A stretch of DNA of 10,008 bases from Flavobacteriales bacterium CG18_big_fil_WC_8_21_14_2_50_32_9 (lineage in GTDB: Bacteria; Bacteroidota; Bacteroidia; Flavobacteriales_E; Vicingaceae). The notes beneath the pieces are model-generated. The model ran no database searches and had not been told where the DNA came from. It was given only the letters and a program-made list of their open reading frames with translations. The stretch is taken from the NCBI GenBank assembly GCA_002770955.1, contig PCUH01000138.1, positions 332-10,339 on the forward strand, read 5' to 3'. The position numbers and the translations under genes were made by a program. Each line of letters starts with the position of its first letter. Position 1 is the stretch's first letter. This document shows, one piece after another, positions 1-6,020 of this stretch.

Positions 1-65
1 GGTTGGTTAATTTTGTAACAATGGACTTTAGTCCATTGTGAGAGAGAGAAACAAGACATAAACAA

Positions 66-112
66 GTTCCGTAGGAACGATAAATATAGTAACAATGGAC
101 TTTAGTCCGTTG
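66..112. repeat. B-14-A hairpin unit, copy 1
   Basis: Hairpin B at 66-78, spacer gataaatatagtaa at 79-92, hairpin A at 93-112. The right arm of A reads GTCCGTTG, so one T-A pair of the first copy has become a T.G wobble. Followed by the short A/G-rich linker of 24 bases. Confidence 0.85.
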
Positions 113-136
113 TGAGAAAAGTAAAACATAAAACAA

Positions 137-183
137 GTTCCGTAGGAACGATAAATATAGTAACAATAGACTTTAGTCCATTG
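137..183. repeat. B-14-A hairpin unit, copy 2
   Basis: Hairpin B at 137-149, the same 14-base spacer at 150-163, hairpin A at 164-183. The left arm of A reads CAATAGAC, giving a single A.C mismatch against GTCCATTG. Followed by the longer 27-base linker rich in GA dinucleotides, as after the partial copy at the window start. Confidence 0.85.
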
Positions 184-210
184 TGAGAGAGAGAAACAAG
201 ACATAAACAA

Positions 211-257
211 GTTCCGTAGGAACGATAAATATAGTAACAATGGACTTTAGTCCGTTG
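211..257. repeat. B-14-A hairpin unit, copy 3
   Basis: Hairpin B at 211-223, 14-base spacer at 224-237, hairpin A at 238-257 with the same T.G wobble as copy 1. Its linker and wobble match copy 1, which shows that copies arose by duplication of a two-unit block of 145 bases. Confidence 0.85.
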
Positions 258-309
258 TGGGAAAAGTAAAACATAAAACAAGTTCCGTAGGAACGGCATA
301 TAAAACAAA

Positions 310-771
310 ATGGCAAATACCTATCATCAAGTTTATATTCAAGCAGTATTTGCAGTAAAATACAGAGCAGCAGTAATTGACAAAAGTTGGCGACCAACTT
401 TATTGGGTGTAATCGGAAATCTAATAAATGAAATGGGCTGTAAAACAATCATTGTAAATGGTGTAGAAGACCATATTCATTGTTTTTTGGGATTAAAACC
501 TGTAGTTTCAATATCAGAATTAATGAAAACAGTAAAAGCAAAATCATCGAAGTATGTGAATGACCACCATTTAACAAAGCATCGATTTGAGTGGCAGGTA
601 GGATATGGCGTGTTTTCCTACAGCCAGTCGCATATTGATAATGTTTGTCATTATATTGCCAACCAAGAGGAGCATCATAAAAAACAAACATTTAAAACAG
701 AGTATTTAGATTTTTTAGAAAAGTTTAATGTACCTTATGACGAGCAATATATTTTTGAGGATTTGATATGA
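310..771 (+). CDS. tnpA: IS200/IS605-type Y1 (HUH) transposase, RAYT-like
   Basis: A 153-residue single-domain transposase of the Y1_Tnp type, which cuts and rejoins single-stranded DNA next to hairpins through a covalent 5'-phosphotyrosine intermediate. The metal-binding HUH motif is seen as H55-I-H57 in EDHIHCF. The catalytic tyrosine is most likely Y115 in HYIANQ, with Q119 four residues later, the same Tyr-x3-Gln spacing as Y127/Q131 in the ISHp608 enzyme. The conserved FEWQVGYGVFSYS stretch (93-105) and the C-terminal YDEQYIFE are typical of the version common in Bacteroidota. Length is normal and no frameshift is seen, so the enzyme looks intact. The ATG at 310 directly follows the B hairpin and an A-rich leader. 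No tnpB or accessory gene is present. Identity as a Y1 transposase is firm; whether it still moves or only acts on REP-like hairpins is open. Confidence 0.93.
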   Translation: MANTYHQVYIQAVFAVKYRAAVIDKSWRPTLLGVIGNLINEMGCKTIIVNGVEDHIHCFLGLKPVVSISELMKTVKAKSSKYVNDHHLTKHRFEWQVGYGVFSYSQSHIDNVCHYIANQEEHHKKQTFKTEYLDFLEKFNVPYDEQYIFEDLI

Positions 772-808
772 AATGTACCGAACCTATGGCTCTAAGAAAA
801 AAAAAGAA

Positions 809-855
809 GACCCAGAGGGTCGGTTAATATTGTAACAACTGACATTAGTCAGTTG
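809..855. repeat. Diverged B'-A' hairpin unit downstream of the transposase
   Basis: Hairpin B' is GACCC, loop AGA, GGGTC (809-821). It is followed after exactly 14 bases by A' with stem CAACTGAC / GTCAGTTG and loop ATTA (836-855). Spacing and layout equal those of the units upstream of the gene, and the 14-base spacer matches theirs at 11 positions. Compared with the left units, both stems differ on both arms so that pairing is kept, which points to selection on the folded form. The spacer (ggttaatattgtaa) matches bases 5-18 of the window at 13 of 14 positions. An A-rich run (795-808) lies between the transposase stop and this unit. Confidence 0.85.
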
Positions 856-870
856 ATTTAGTCAGTCGAT
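845..870. repeat. 13-base tandem direct repeat beside A' hairpin
   Basis: TTAGTCAGTTGAT (845-857) is followed directly by TTAGTCAGTCGAT (858-870), differing at one base. It duplicates the right arm of the A' hairpin, giving a second possible pairing partner for the left arm at 836-843. It may be a slippage product or an alternative fold. Confidence 0.7.
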
Positions 871-888
871 TGATGTTGATGTAATAAA

Positions 889-900
889 GGACTTTAGTCC
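889..900. repeat. Short A-type hairpin just before uvrA
   Basis: GGACTTTAGTCC forms the core of an A hairpin (stem GGAC / GTCC, loop TTTA) without the outer CAAT/ATTG pairs. It ends 14 bases before the uvrA ATG at 915, so if uvrA is transcribed from further upstream it lies in the mRNA leader. It is the last trace of the repeat family on this side. I see no Bacteroidota-type promoter between 772 and 914, so the start of uvrA transcription is not visible here. Confidence 0.6.
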
Positions 901-914
901 GATTTAATAGTATA

Positions 915-3785
915 ATGACAGAAAACCAGGATGTAATTGAAGTAATTGGAGCAAGGGTTCATAACTTAAAAAATATTTCCATAAACATTCCTAGAAATCA
1001 ATTGGTTGTTATAACAGGTGTAAGTGGAAGCGGTAAGTCATCACTTGCATTTGATACCATTTATGCTGAAGGACAACGTAGGTATTTAGAGACTTTTTCT
1101 GCTTATGCTCGCCAGTTTTTAGGCACGATGGAACGTCCTGATGTAGATAAAATTAACGGTTTAAGCCCTGTTATTGCTATCGAACAAAAAACCATAAGTA
1201 AAAACCCTCGCTCCACCGTTGGGACAATTACCGAAGTCTATGATTTTTTTAGACTATTGTTTGCCCGAGTTGCTAATGCCTACTCTTACAACACAGGTGA
1301 GTTAATGGTGAAATTCACAACGCAACAAATTGTTTCGCTAATTTTTGAAAAATACGATAATCAAAAAGTGTTTTTATTGGCACCCATTGTCAGAGGAAGA
1401 AAAGGACATTACAAAGAACTTTTTACTCAATTTTTAAAACAAGGTTTTTTAAAAGCCCGAATTGATGGCGAAATTGTTGAAATATCACCAAATTTACAAC
1501 TTGATCGCTATAAAATTCACGATATTGAACTGGTTGTTGATCAGCTAAAAGTGAATGAAAAAGACAAAACGCGCATCACCAATTCTGTTGAAACTGCCCT
1601 TAAAATGGGGGGAGATACCATTATGCTTTGTGAATATGCTACCGAAAATACACCACCGAAAATAACATTACTTAGTAAAAAATTAATGTGTCCAACCACT
1701 GGAATTGCTTATGACGATCCTGAACCTAATTTGTTTTCATTTAATTCTCCTTATGGAGCTTGTAGTAAATGCAATGGAATTGGAGTTGTTTCGGAAATTG
1801 ACATCAAAAAAATTATCCCAAATGCAAACTCAACCATAAAAAAAGGAGGTATAATTCCGTTAGGCGAATATAAAAATAATTGGACGTTTAAGCAAATTGA
1901 AGCCATTGGCAAAAAATTTAATTTCACATTAACCACTCCTTTAAAAAGCATTTCAGACGAAGCCATAGATTTGTTGCTCAATGGTTCTCCAGAAAAAATT
2001 ACCTACACCCAACAAATGGATGGTATTTCTAATGATTATACTTTTGAATTTGAAGGGATTATCAATATCATTTTACGCCAACGTGAAGATAGTAATTCTG
2101 CATCTATGGAAAGGTGGGCAGCAAGTTTTATGAACAAGGTTCTCTGCCCAACCTGTAATGGAAGCAGATTGAAACAACAAACTCATTTTTTTAAAATTGA
2201 CGATAAAAATATTGCCGACATTTCAAAAATGGATTTAGTTTCTTTATATGATTGGACAACAAGCTTATCCAAAAAAACTTCAATAATTTCGGCTAAACAA
2301 CAGCTTATTGCAGAAGAAATTCTCAAAGAAATAAACAAACGAATTAAATTTTTATTAGATGTTGGATTAACTTATCTTTCGCTCAATAGAAATGCAGGTT
2401 CGCTTTCTGGAGGTGAAGCTCAACGTATTCGGTTGGCAACTCAAATAGGATCGCAATTGGTTAATGTGTTGTACATTTTAGATGAGCCAAGCATAGGTTT
2501 ACACCAGCGAGATAATGCCCGGTTAATTACTTCTCTAAAAGAATTGAGAGACTTAGGAAATTCAATAATTGTGGTAGAACACGACAAAGAAATTATGTTA
2601 GCATCTGATTATATTATAGATATTGGACCTAAAGCTGGAATTAATGGCGGAAATATTGTGTCAGCAGCCATACCTAAAGAATTTGTTAAACAAAAAACAA
2701 CCACAGCCCAATTTTTAAATAATGAATTACAAATAGAAATTCCAACGAAAAGAAGAAAAGGAAACGGTAATTTTATTGAACTAAAAGGAGCTATGGGCAA
2801 CAACCTCAAAAATGTTGATTTAAAAATTCCTTTAGGGTGTTTAATTTGCGTTACAGGAGTTTCGGGAAGTGGAAAATCTACCTTAATTAATGAAACACTC
2901 TACCCCATTTTAAATCAATTTATCTATAAATCGGTTAAAAAACCTATGCCCTATAAATCTATAAAAGGATTGGAACATATTGATAAAGTGATAGATGTAA
3001 GTCAATCTCCCATAGGAAGGACACCAAGGTCAAATCCATCAACCTATACAGGTGTTTTTACCGATATTCGATTGTTATTCAGTAATTTGCCTGATGCAAA
3101 AATTAGAGGATATAAACCAGGTAGGTTTTCTTTTAATGTGAAAGGAGGAAGGTGTGAATCTTGCCAAGGAGCTGGAGTTAAAACCATAGAAATGAATTTT
3201 TTGCCCGATGTGTATGTACATTGCGATGCGTGTAATGGAAAACGCTATAACCGAGAAACATTAGAAGTTCGTTACAAAGGTAAATCAATTAGCGATGTAT
3301 TGAACATGAACATTCATCAAGCTGTTCAGTTTTTTGAAAATCACCCAGCAATTTTACAACGAATAAAAACATTAGAAGATGTGGGTTTGGGATATATCAA
3401 TTTAGGACAAGCATCCACAACCTTGTCGGGTGGAGAAGCTCAACGAGTTAAATTAGCTACAGAGTTATCAAAAAAACAGACAGGAAAAACATTTTATATT
3501 ATGGATGAACCCTCTACTGGGTTGCATTTTGAAGATATAAAAGTGTTGATGGATGTTGTTAATAAATTAGTACAAGCAGGTAATACAGTTTTAATTATTG
3601 AACATAATTTAGACATCATTAAAATAGCAGACCATATAATTGATATTGGACCTGATGGCGGAGATGGAGGTGGTGAAATTGTTGCAGTTGGATCGCCTGA
3701 AGAAATAATTAAAAATAAAAAAAGTTACACAGGAAAATACCTTAAAGAAGAACTAAACTCAGACTTTATAGATAGACTTAATTAA
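915..3785 (+). CDS. uvrA: UvrA, excinuclease ABC subunit A (class I)
   Basis: UvrA is the damage-sensing ATPase of nucleotide excision repair; as a dimer it loads UvrB onto damaged DNA in the cytoplasm. The 956-residue length is normal for the family. Two ABC cassettes are visible: Walker A GVSGSGKS at 35-42 and 648-655, signature LSGGE at 497-501 and 837-841, Walker B with DE at 523-524 and 864-865. The UvrB-binding domain is present (LLAPIVRGRKG at 154-164), which marks class I UvrA. The C-terminal zinc module is complete (C747, C750, C770, C773), and a CxxC lies at 411-414. The first zinc module keeps C259, C283 and C286 but has T262 where the second cysteine usually stands, and the usual Cys near residue 124 is also absent. 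The gene is probably cotranscribed with the LOG-type gene 16 bases downstream. No stress-response (SOS-type) operator was recognised upstream. Confidence 0.98.
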   Translation: MTENQDVIEVIGARVHNLKNISINIPRNQLVVITGVSGSGKSSLAFDTIYAEGQRRYLETFSAYARQFLGTMERPDVDKINGLSPVIAIEQKTISKNPRSTVGTITEVYDFFRLLFARVANAYSYNTGELMVKFTTQQIVSLIFEKYDNQKVFLLAPIVRGRKGHYKELFTQFLKQGFLKARIDGEIVEISPNLQLDRYKIHDIELVVDQLKVNEKDKTRITNSVETALKMGGDTIMLCEYATENTPPKITLLSKKLMCPTTGIAYDDPEPNLFSFNSPYGACSKCNGIGVVSEIDIKKIIPNANSTIKKGGIIPLGEYKNNWTFKQIEAIGKKFNFTLTTPLKSISDEAIDLLLNGSPEKITYTQQMDGISNDYTFEFEGIINIILRQREDSNSASMERWAASFMNKVLCPTCNGSRLKQQTHFFKIDDKNIADISKMDLVSLYDWTTSLSKKTSIISAKQQLIAEEILKEINKRIKFLLDVGLTYLSLNRNAGSLSGGEAQRIRLATQIGSQLVNVLYILDEPSIGLHQRDNARLITSLKELRDLGNSIIVVEHDKEIMLASDYIIDIGPKAGINGGNIVSAAIPKEFVKQKTTTAQFLNNELQIEIPTKRRKGNGNFIELKGAMGNNLKNVDLKIPLGCLICVTGVSGSGKSTLINETLYPILNQFIYKSVKKPMPYKSIKGLEHIDKVIDVSQSPIGRTPRSNPSTYTGVFTDIRLLFSNLPDAKIRGYKPGRFSFNVKGGRCESCQGAGVKTIEMNFLPDVYVHCDACNGKRYNRETLEVRYKGKSISDVLNMNIHQAVQFFENHPAILQRIKTLEDVGLGYINLGQASTTLSGGEAQRVKLATELSKKQTGKTFYIMDEPSTGLHFEDIKVLMDVVNKLVQAGNTVLIIEHNLDIIKIADHIIDIGPDGGDGGGEIVAVGSPEEIIKNKKSYTGKYLKEELNSDFIDRLN

Positions 3786-3801
3786 TATTAATAGTGAGAA
3801 T

Positions 3802-4509
3802 ATGGAAGATAAAAATAAAATAGAAGATAATTTTAAAAACAAAGACTGGAATGAAATAAAAGCAAATGATTCTTGGGCAATTTTTAAAATAATGGCTGAG
3901 TTAGTAGATGGTTTTGAAAAATTAGCCAAAATTGGACCTTGCGTAACCATTTTTGGTTCAGCTCGAACAAAACCTGATAATAAATATTACAAAATAGCAG
4001 AAGAAATAGCATTTAAATTAGCAAAAGGTGGTTATGGAGTAATTACCGGTGGAGGGCCAGGGATTATGGAAGCAGGAAATAAGGGTGCTTTTGAATCAGA
4101 AGGAAAATCAGTAGGACTTAATATTGATTTACCATTCGAACAATCTCATAATGATTTTATTGATCCAGACAAATTAATGACTTTCGACTACTTTTTTGTG
4201 CGAAAAGTAATGTTTGTGAAATACTCACAAGGATTTATAGTATTGCCCGGTGGTTTTGGAACACTTGATGAACTTTTTGAGGCAATAACACTTATTCAAA
4301 CACATAAAATAGGTCGTTTTCCAATAGTGTTAGTAGGAAAAAAATACTGGAAAGGTTTGTTAGATTGGGTAAAAGATGCCATGTTAGAACAAGAAAACAA
4401 TATTAGTCCAAAAGATTTAGACTTAATTAATTTGGTCGATACGGCTGATGAAGCAGTTAAATGCATTTCAGATTTCTATGATGATTATTTATTGAAACCT
4501 AATTTCTAA
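3802..4509 (+). CDS. LOG-type (TIGR00730) Rossmann-fold nucleotide phosphoribohydrolase
   Basis: A 235-residue protein of the LOG / 'lysine decarboxylase-like' family. Characterised members hydrolyse cytokinin riboside 5'-monophosphates or AMP-like nucleotides to free base and ribose 5-phosphate; older annotations as lysine decarboxylase are wrong for this family. The signature motifs are visible: FGSAR at 51-55, GGGPGIMEAGNKGA at 83-96, the R134-K135 pair in FFVRKVMF, and PGGFGTLDE at 149-157 with the catalytic glutamate. An N-terminal stretch of about 45 charged residues precedes the Rossmann core, as in many bacterial members. No signal peptide, so cytoplasmic. It follows uvrA by 16 bases on the same strand, suggesting one operon; a link to repair or nucleotide-pool cleaning is a guess from position only. 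Family assignment is firm, the substrate is unknown. Confidence 0.92.
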   Translation: MEDKNKIEDNFKNKDWNEIKANDSWAIFKIMAELVDGFEKLAKIGPCVTIFGSARTKPDNKYYKIAEEIAFKLAKGGYGVITGGGPGIMEAGNKGAFESEGKSVGLNIDLPFEQSHNDFIDPDKLMTFDYFFVRKVMFVKYSQGFIVLPGGFGTLDELFEAITLIQTHKIGRFPIVLVGKKYWKGLLDWVKDAMLEQENNISPKDLDLINLVDTADEAVKCISDFYDDYLLKPNF

Positions 4510-4511
4510 TG

Positions 4512-4617
4512 AGTTATTAACAATTATCAGTTCAAAAGAGATTCGTGTTTAAAGAGAAATAGAAATAATATTATTCTATGTTTGTCGTGATTCTGTTATA
4601 AACATTTGTTAATAACT
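4512..4617. repeat. Perfect 12-base inverted repeat with DnaA-box-like 9-mers
   Basis: AGTTATTAACAA (4512-4523) is the exact reverse complement of TTGTTAATAACT (4606-4617), with 82 bases between. Each arm contains the 9-mer TTATTAACA, which resembles a DnaA box (TTATnCACA) with one departure from the consensus. The loop is too long for an effective terminator. The repeat surrounds the promoter-like motifs of the next gene, so an operator pair or DnaA binding are both possible; neither is shown. Confidence 0.6.
4577..4608 (+). promoter_or_regulatory. Weak candidate promoter for the envelope operon
   Basis: TATGTTTG at 4577-4584 fits the Bacteroidota -7 consensus TAnnTTTG, but no TTG lies at the proper distance upstream. 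An alternative is TTTG at 4581-4584 as the -33 box with AACATTTG at 4601-4608 as a one-mismatch -7 box, 16 bases apart. Either would give an untranslated leader of roughly 70-100 bases before the ATG at 4687. The call rests on motif match alone. Confidence 0.3.
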
Positions 4618-4686
4618 GAAGAAAAAGTTAGGAATATCAATTTTTTGTTTTATTTTTATTGTCTGAAACGCAATAAATTAAAAATT

Positions 4687-6009
4687 ATGATAAAAAAATA
4701 CGCTTTATTATCAGTTATTTTTGCACTTTTTATAGTGCAATCAACCTTTGCTCAATCTGAGAAAGAAAAAGGTAGTGGACTAAAATATATACCTTCAATT
4801 GGAGCTAATTTTGGTACATTGTCCTATATGGGCGATATTGAAGGCTCAAAAGGTTCAACAGTATTTACATATTGGCGACCAGCTTATGGTATTTATTTAG
4901 AAAAGAAAATAGGTAGTTTTATTGGAATATCTGCCAACGGAACTTTTGGTAAAATTTCAAAAAGCCAATTGGATGATAATGTTTTTTCAAACTTTGAATC
5001 TAGCATTATGCATTTAGATGTAAATTTATTGTTTGATTTTGATAATGGTAAAATAATTCATAAAGAATCTGTTTTTTCACCATTTTTATCAGTTGGTTTT
5101 GGATATCTATCTTTCGATCCTAAAAGTGATTTATATGATAAAAATGGAATTTTTTATAATCATTGGAGCGATGGTACATTACGAGATATTCCTGAGTTAA
5201 CACCAGGAGCTGATACAGCATCTACTATTTTGATTAGAGATTTTACTTATGAATCTAATTTAAAAGATAGTGTGTCTGGTTTGGCAACCACTACCTTTAC
5301 AGTTCCTTTGCGTTTTGGTCTTAAATTTAAACTTTCGCAAAATCTTCACGCAAGAGCTACACTTGCATATATTCTTGTGTTTTCTGATGATTTAGATGGT
5401 ATTCAAGCAGGAGGAAATGATAAATTATTCCAAACATCTTTTGGACTTCAATATAATTTTGCAGGAAAATCAGAATCTACAGATAAGTATAAGGATTTTG
5501 ATTTTTCTAGCCTAGATAAAGATGATTCTGATGCAGATGGTGTAGTTGATATTGATGATTTATGCCCTAGAACTCCTAAAGGAGTTGAAGTTGATAAAAC
5601 GGGTTGTCCTATTGATACTGATGGAGATGGTGTTCCTGATTATTTAGATAAAGAACCTAATACTCCTGAAGGAACATTAGTAAATAAAGATGGTATTACA
5701 CTAACAGATGAAATGATTGCTACACAACATGCCATGAAAGATTCTGTGGAAGTAGTATATAAATCATTTACTGCAGATGATTTGAATGATGAAGAAATGG
5801 AAGAGATTCAACGTATGTATGAACAAAGCAACAATACTAAACTCACATCTTCAAAACTACCATCAAAATTTGCTCCTTTAGATATGGATAAAGATAATTA
5901 TCTTTCAGCAAAAGAAATAACCAATGCAATTGATCAATTTTTTGAAGGAGAAAATAACCTAACAGCTAAAGATTTAAATGAATTGATAGATTTTTATTTC
6001 GAACAGTAA
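4687..6009 (+). CDS. Outer-membrane beta-barrel protein with TSP3 repeats and C-terminal EF-hand (dockerin-like) pair
   Basis: A 440-residue exported protein. The chosen ATG at 4687 starts a clear signal peptide (K3-K4, hydrophobic 6-20, likely cut after TFA at 22). Residues 33-260 alternate in the manner of an OmpA-sized beta-barrel, and a strand ending in YNF (255-257) closes it. Residues 278-328 hold calcium-binding thrombospondin type-3 repeats (DSDADGVVDIDDLCP and DTDGDGVPDYLD, with CP and GCP). Residues 399-410 form a canonical 12-residue EF loop (D399, D401, D403, Y405, S407, E410). A degenerate second loop ends at D429, having F418 at loop position 1. The peptidoglycan-binding OmpA domain that normally follows TSP3 repeats is missing. 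The protein is a paralogue of the one at 7381-9462, with shared SPFxSxG and YNxWSDG motifs. The next gene starts 11 bases later, so the two are likely cotranscribed. Function unknown; an outer-membrane structural or binding role is inferred. Confidence 0.88.
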   Translation: MIKKYALLSVIFALFIVQSTFAQSEKEKGSGLKYIPSIGANFGTLSYMGDIEGSKGSTVFTYWRPAYGIYLEKKIGSFIGISANGTFGKISKSQLDDNVFSNFESSIMHLDVNLLFDFDNGKIIHKESVFSPFLSVGFGYLSFDPKSDLYDKNGIFYNHWSDGTLRDIPELTPGADTASTILIRDFTYESNLKDSVSGLATTTFTVPLRFGLKFKLSQNLHARATLAYILVFSDDLDGIQAGGNDKLFQTSFGLQYNFAGKSESTDKYKDFDFSSLDKDDSDADGVVDIDDLCPRTPKGVEVDKTGCPIDTDGDGVPDYLDKEPNTPEGTLVNKDGITLTDEMIATQHAMKDSVEVVYKSFTADDLNDEEMEEIQRMYEQSNNTKLTSSKLPSKFAPLDMDKDNYLSAKEITNAIDQFFEGENNLTAKDLNELIDFYFEQ

Positions 6010-6020
6010 ACCTATAAATT

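Larger units (their letters stand above)
1..294. repeat. Array of two-hairpin repeat units (REP-like) upstream of the transposase
   Basis: This 300-base stretch has no credible gene and is filled with short palindromes. Hairpin B (GTTCC, loop GTA, GGAAC) occurs at 66-78, 137-149, 211-223 and 282-294, identical each time. Hairpin A (stem CAATGGAC / GTCCATTG, loop TTTA) occurs at 19-38, 93-112, 164-183 and 238-257. B is always followed by A after exactly 14 bases, while the A-to-B linker is 27, 24, 27, 24 bases. The whole block therefore has a 145-base higher-order period: units starting at 18 and 163 share one linker and those at 92 and 237 share another. A hairpins at 93 and 238 carry a T.G wobble; the one at 164 has one A.C mismatch. 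Such paired palindromes beside a Y1 transposase are typical of REP/RAYT or IS200-end arrangements; the role in this genome is inferred. The array probably continues left of the window. Confidence 0.9.
282..855 (+). mobile_element. Candidate IS200-like / RAYT-like element: B hairpin, transposase, B'-A' hairpins
   Basis: The transposase gene at 310-771 is bounded on the left by a lone B hairpin (282-294) that lacks its usual A partner. On the right it is bounded by a diverged two-hairpin unit (809-855). Subterminal hairpins at both ends are what IS200/IS605 transposases recognise on single-stranded DNA, so these are the likely left and right ends. No terminal inverted repeats or target duplication are expected for this family. 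The exact cleavage points cannot be fixed without an empty site. It may instead be a resident, non-mobile REP-associated transposase whose hairpins have spread; the multiplied left-side units favour that reading somewhat. Confidence 0.5.

Noticed and set aside
1..300. CRISPR array
   Set aside because: The intervals between repeats are themselves repeated rather than unique, the repeats are palindromes of two alternating kinds, and no cas gene is near.
28..448. Minus-strand open frames through the hairpin array, encoding repeated Y/F-rich peptides
   Set aside because: Unit lengths of 71 and 74 bases, and the 145-base period, are not multiples of three, so the reading frame shifts with each copy. 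The frames are by-products of the repeats and overlap the transposase gene.
911..916. TATAAT at the uvrA start as a -10 box
   Set aside because: It overlaps the ATG at 915 and Bacteroidota promoters use a different -7 consensus.
4606..4686. TTG start at 4606, giving a 467-residue barrel-TSP3-EF protein
   Set aside because: It would place 27 residues before the clear signal peptide beginning at the ATG at 4687, and the TTG lies inside the inverted repeat. The ATG gives a normal exported protein.
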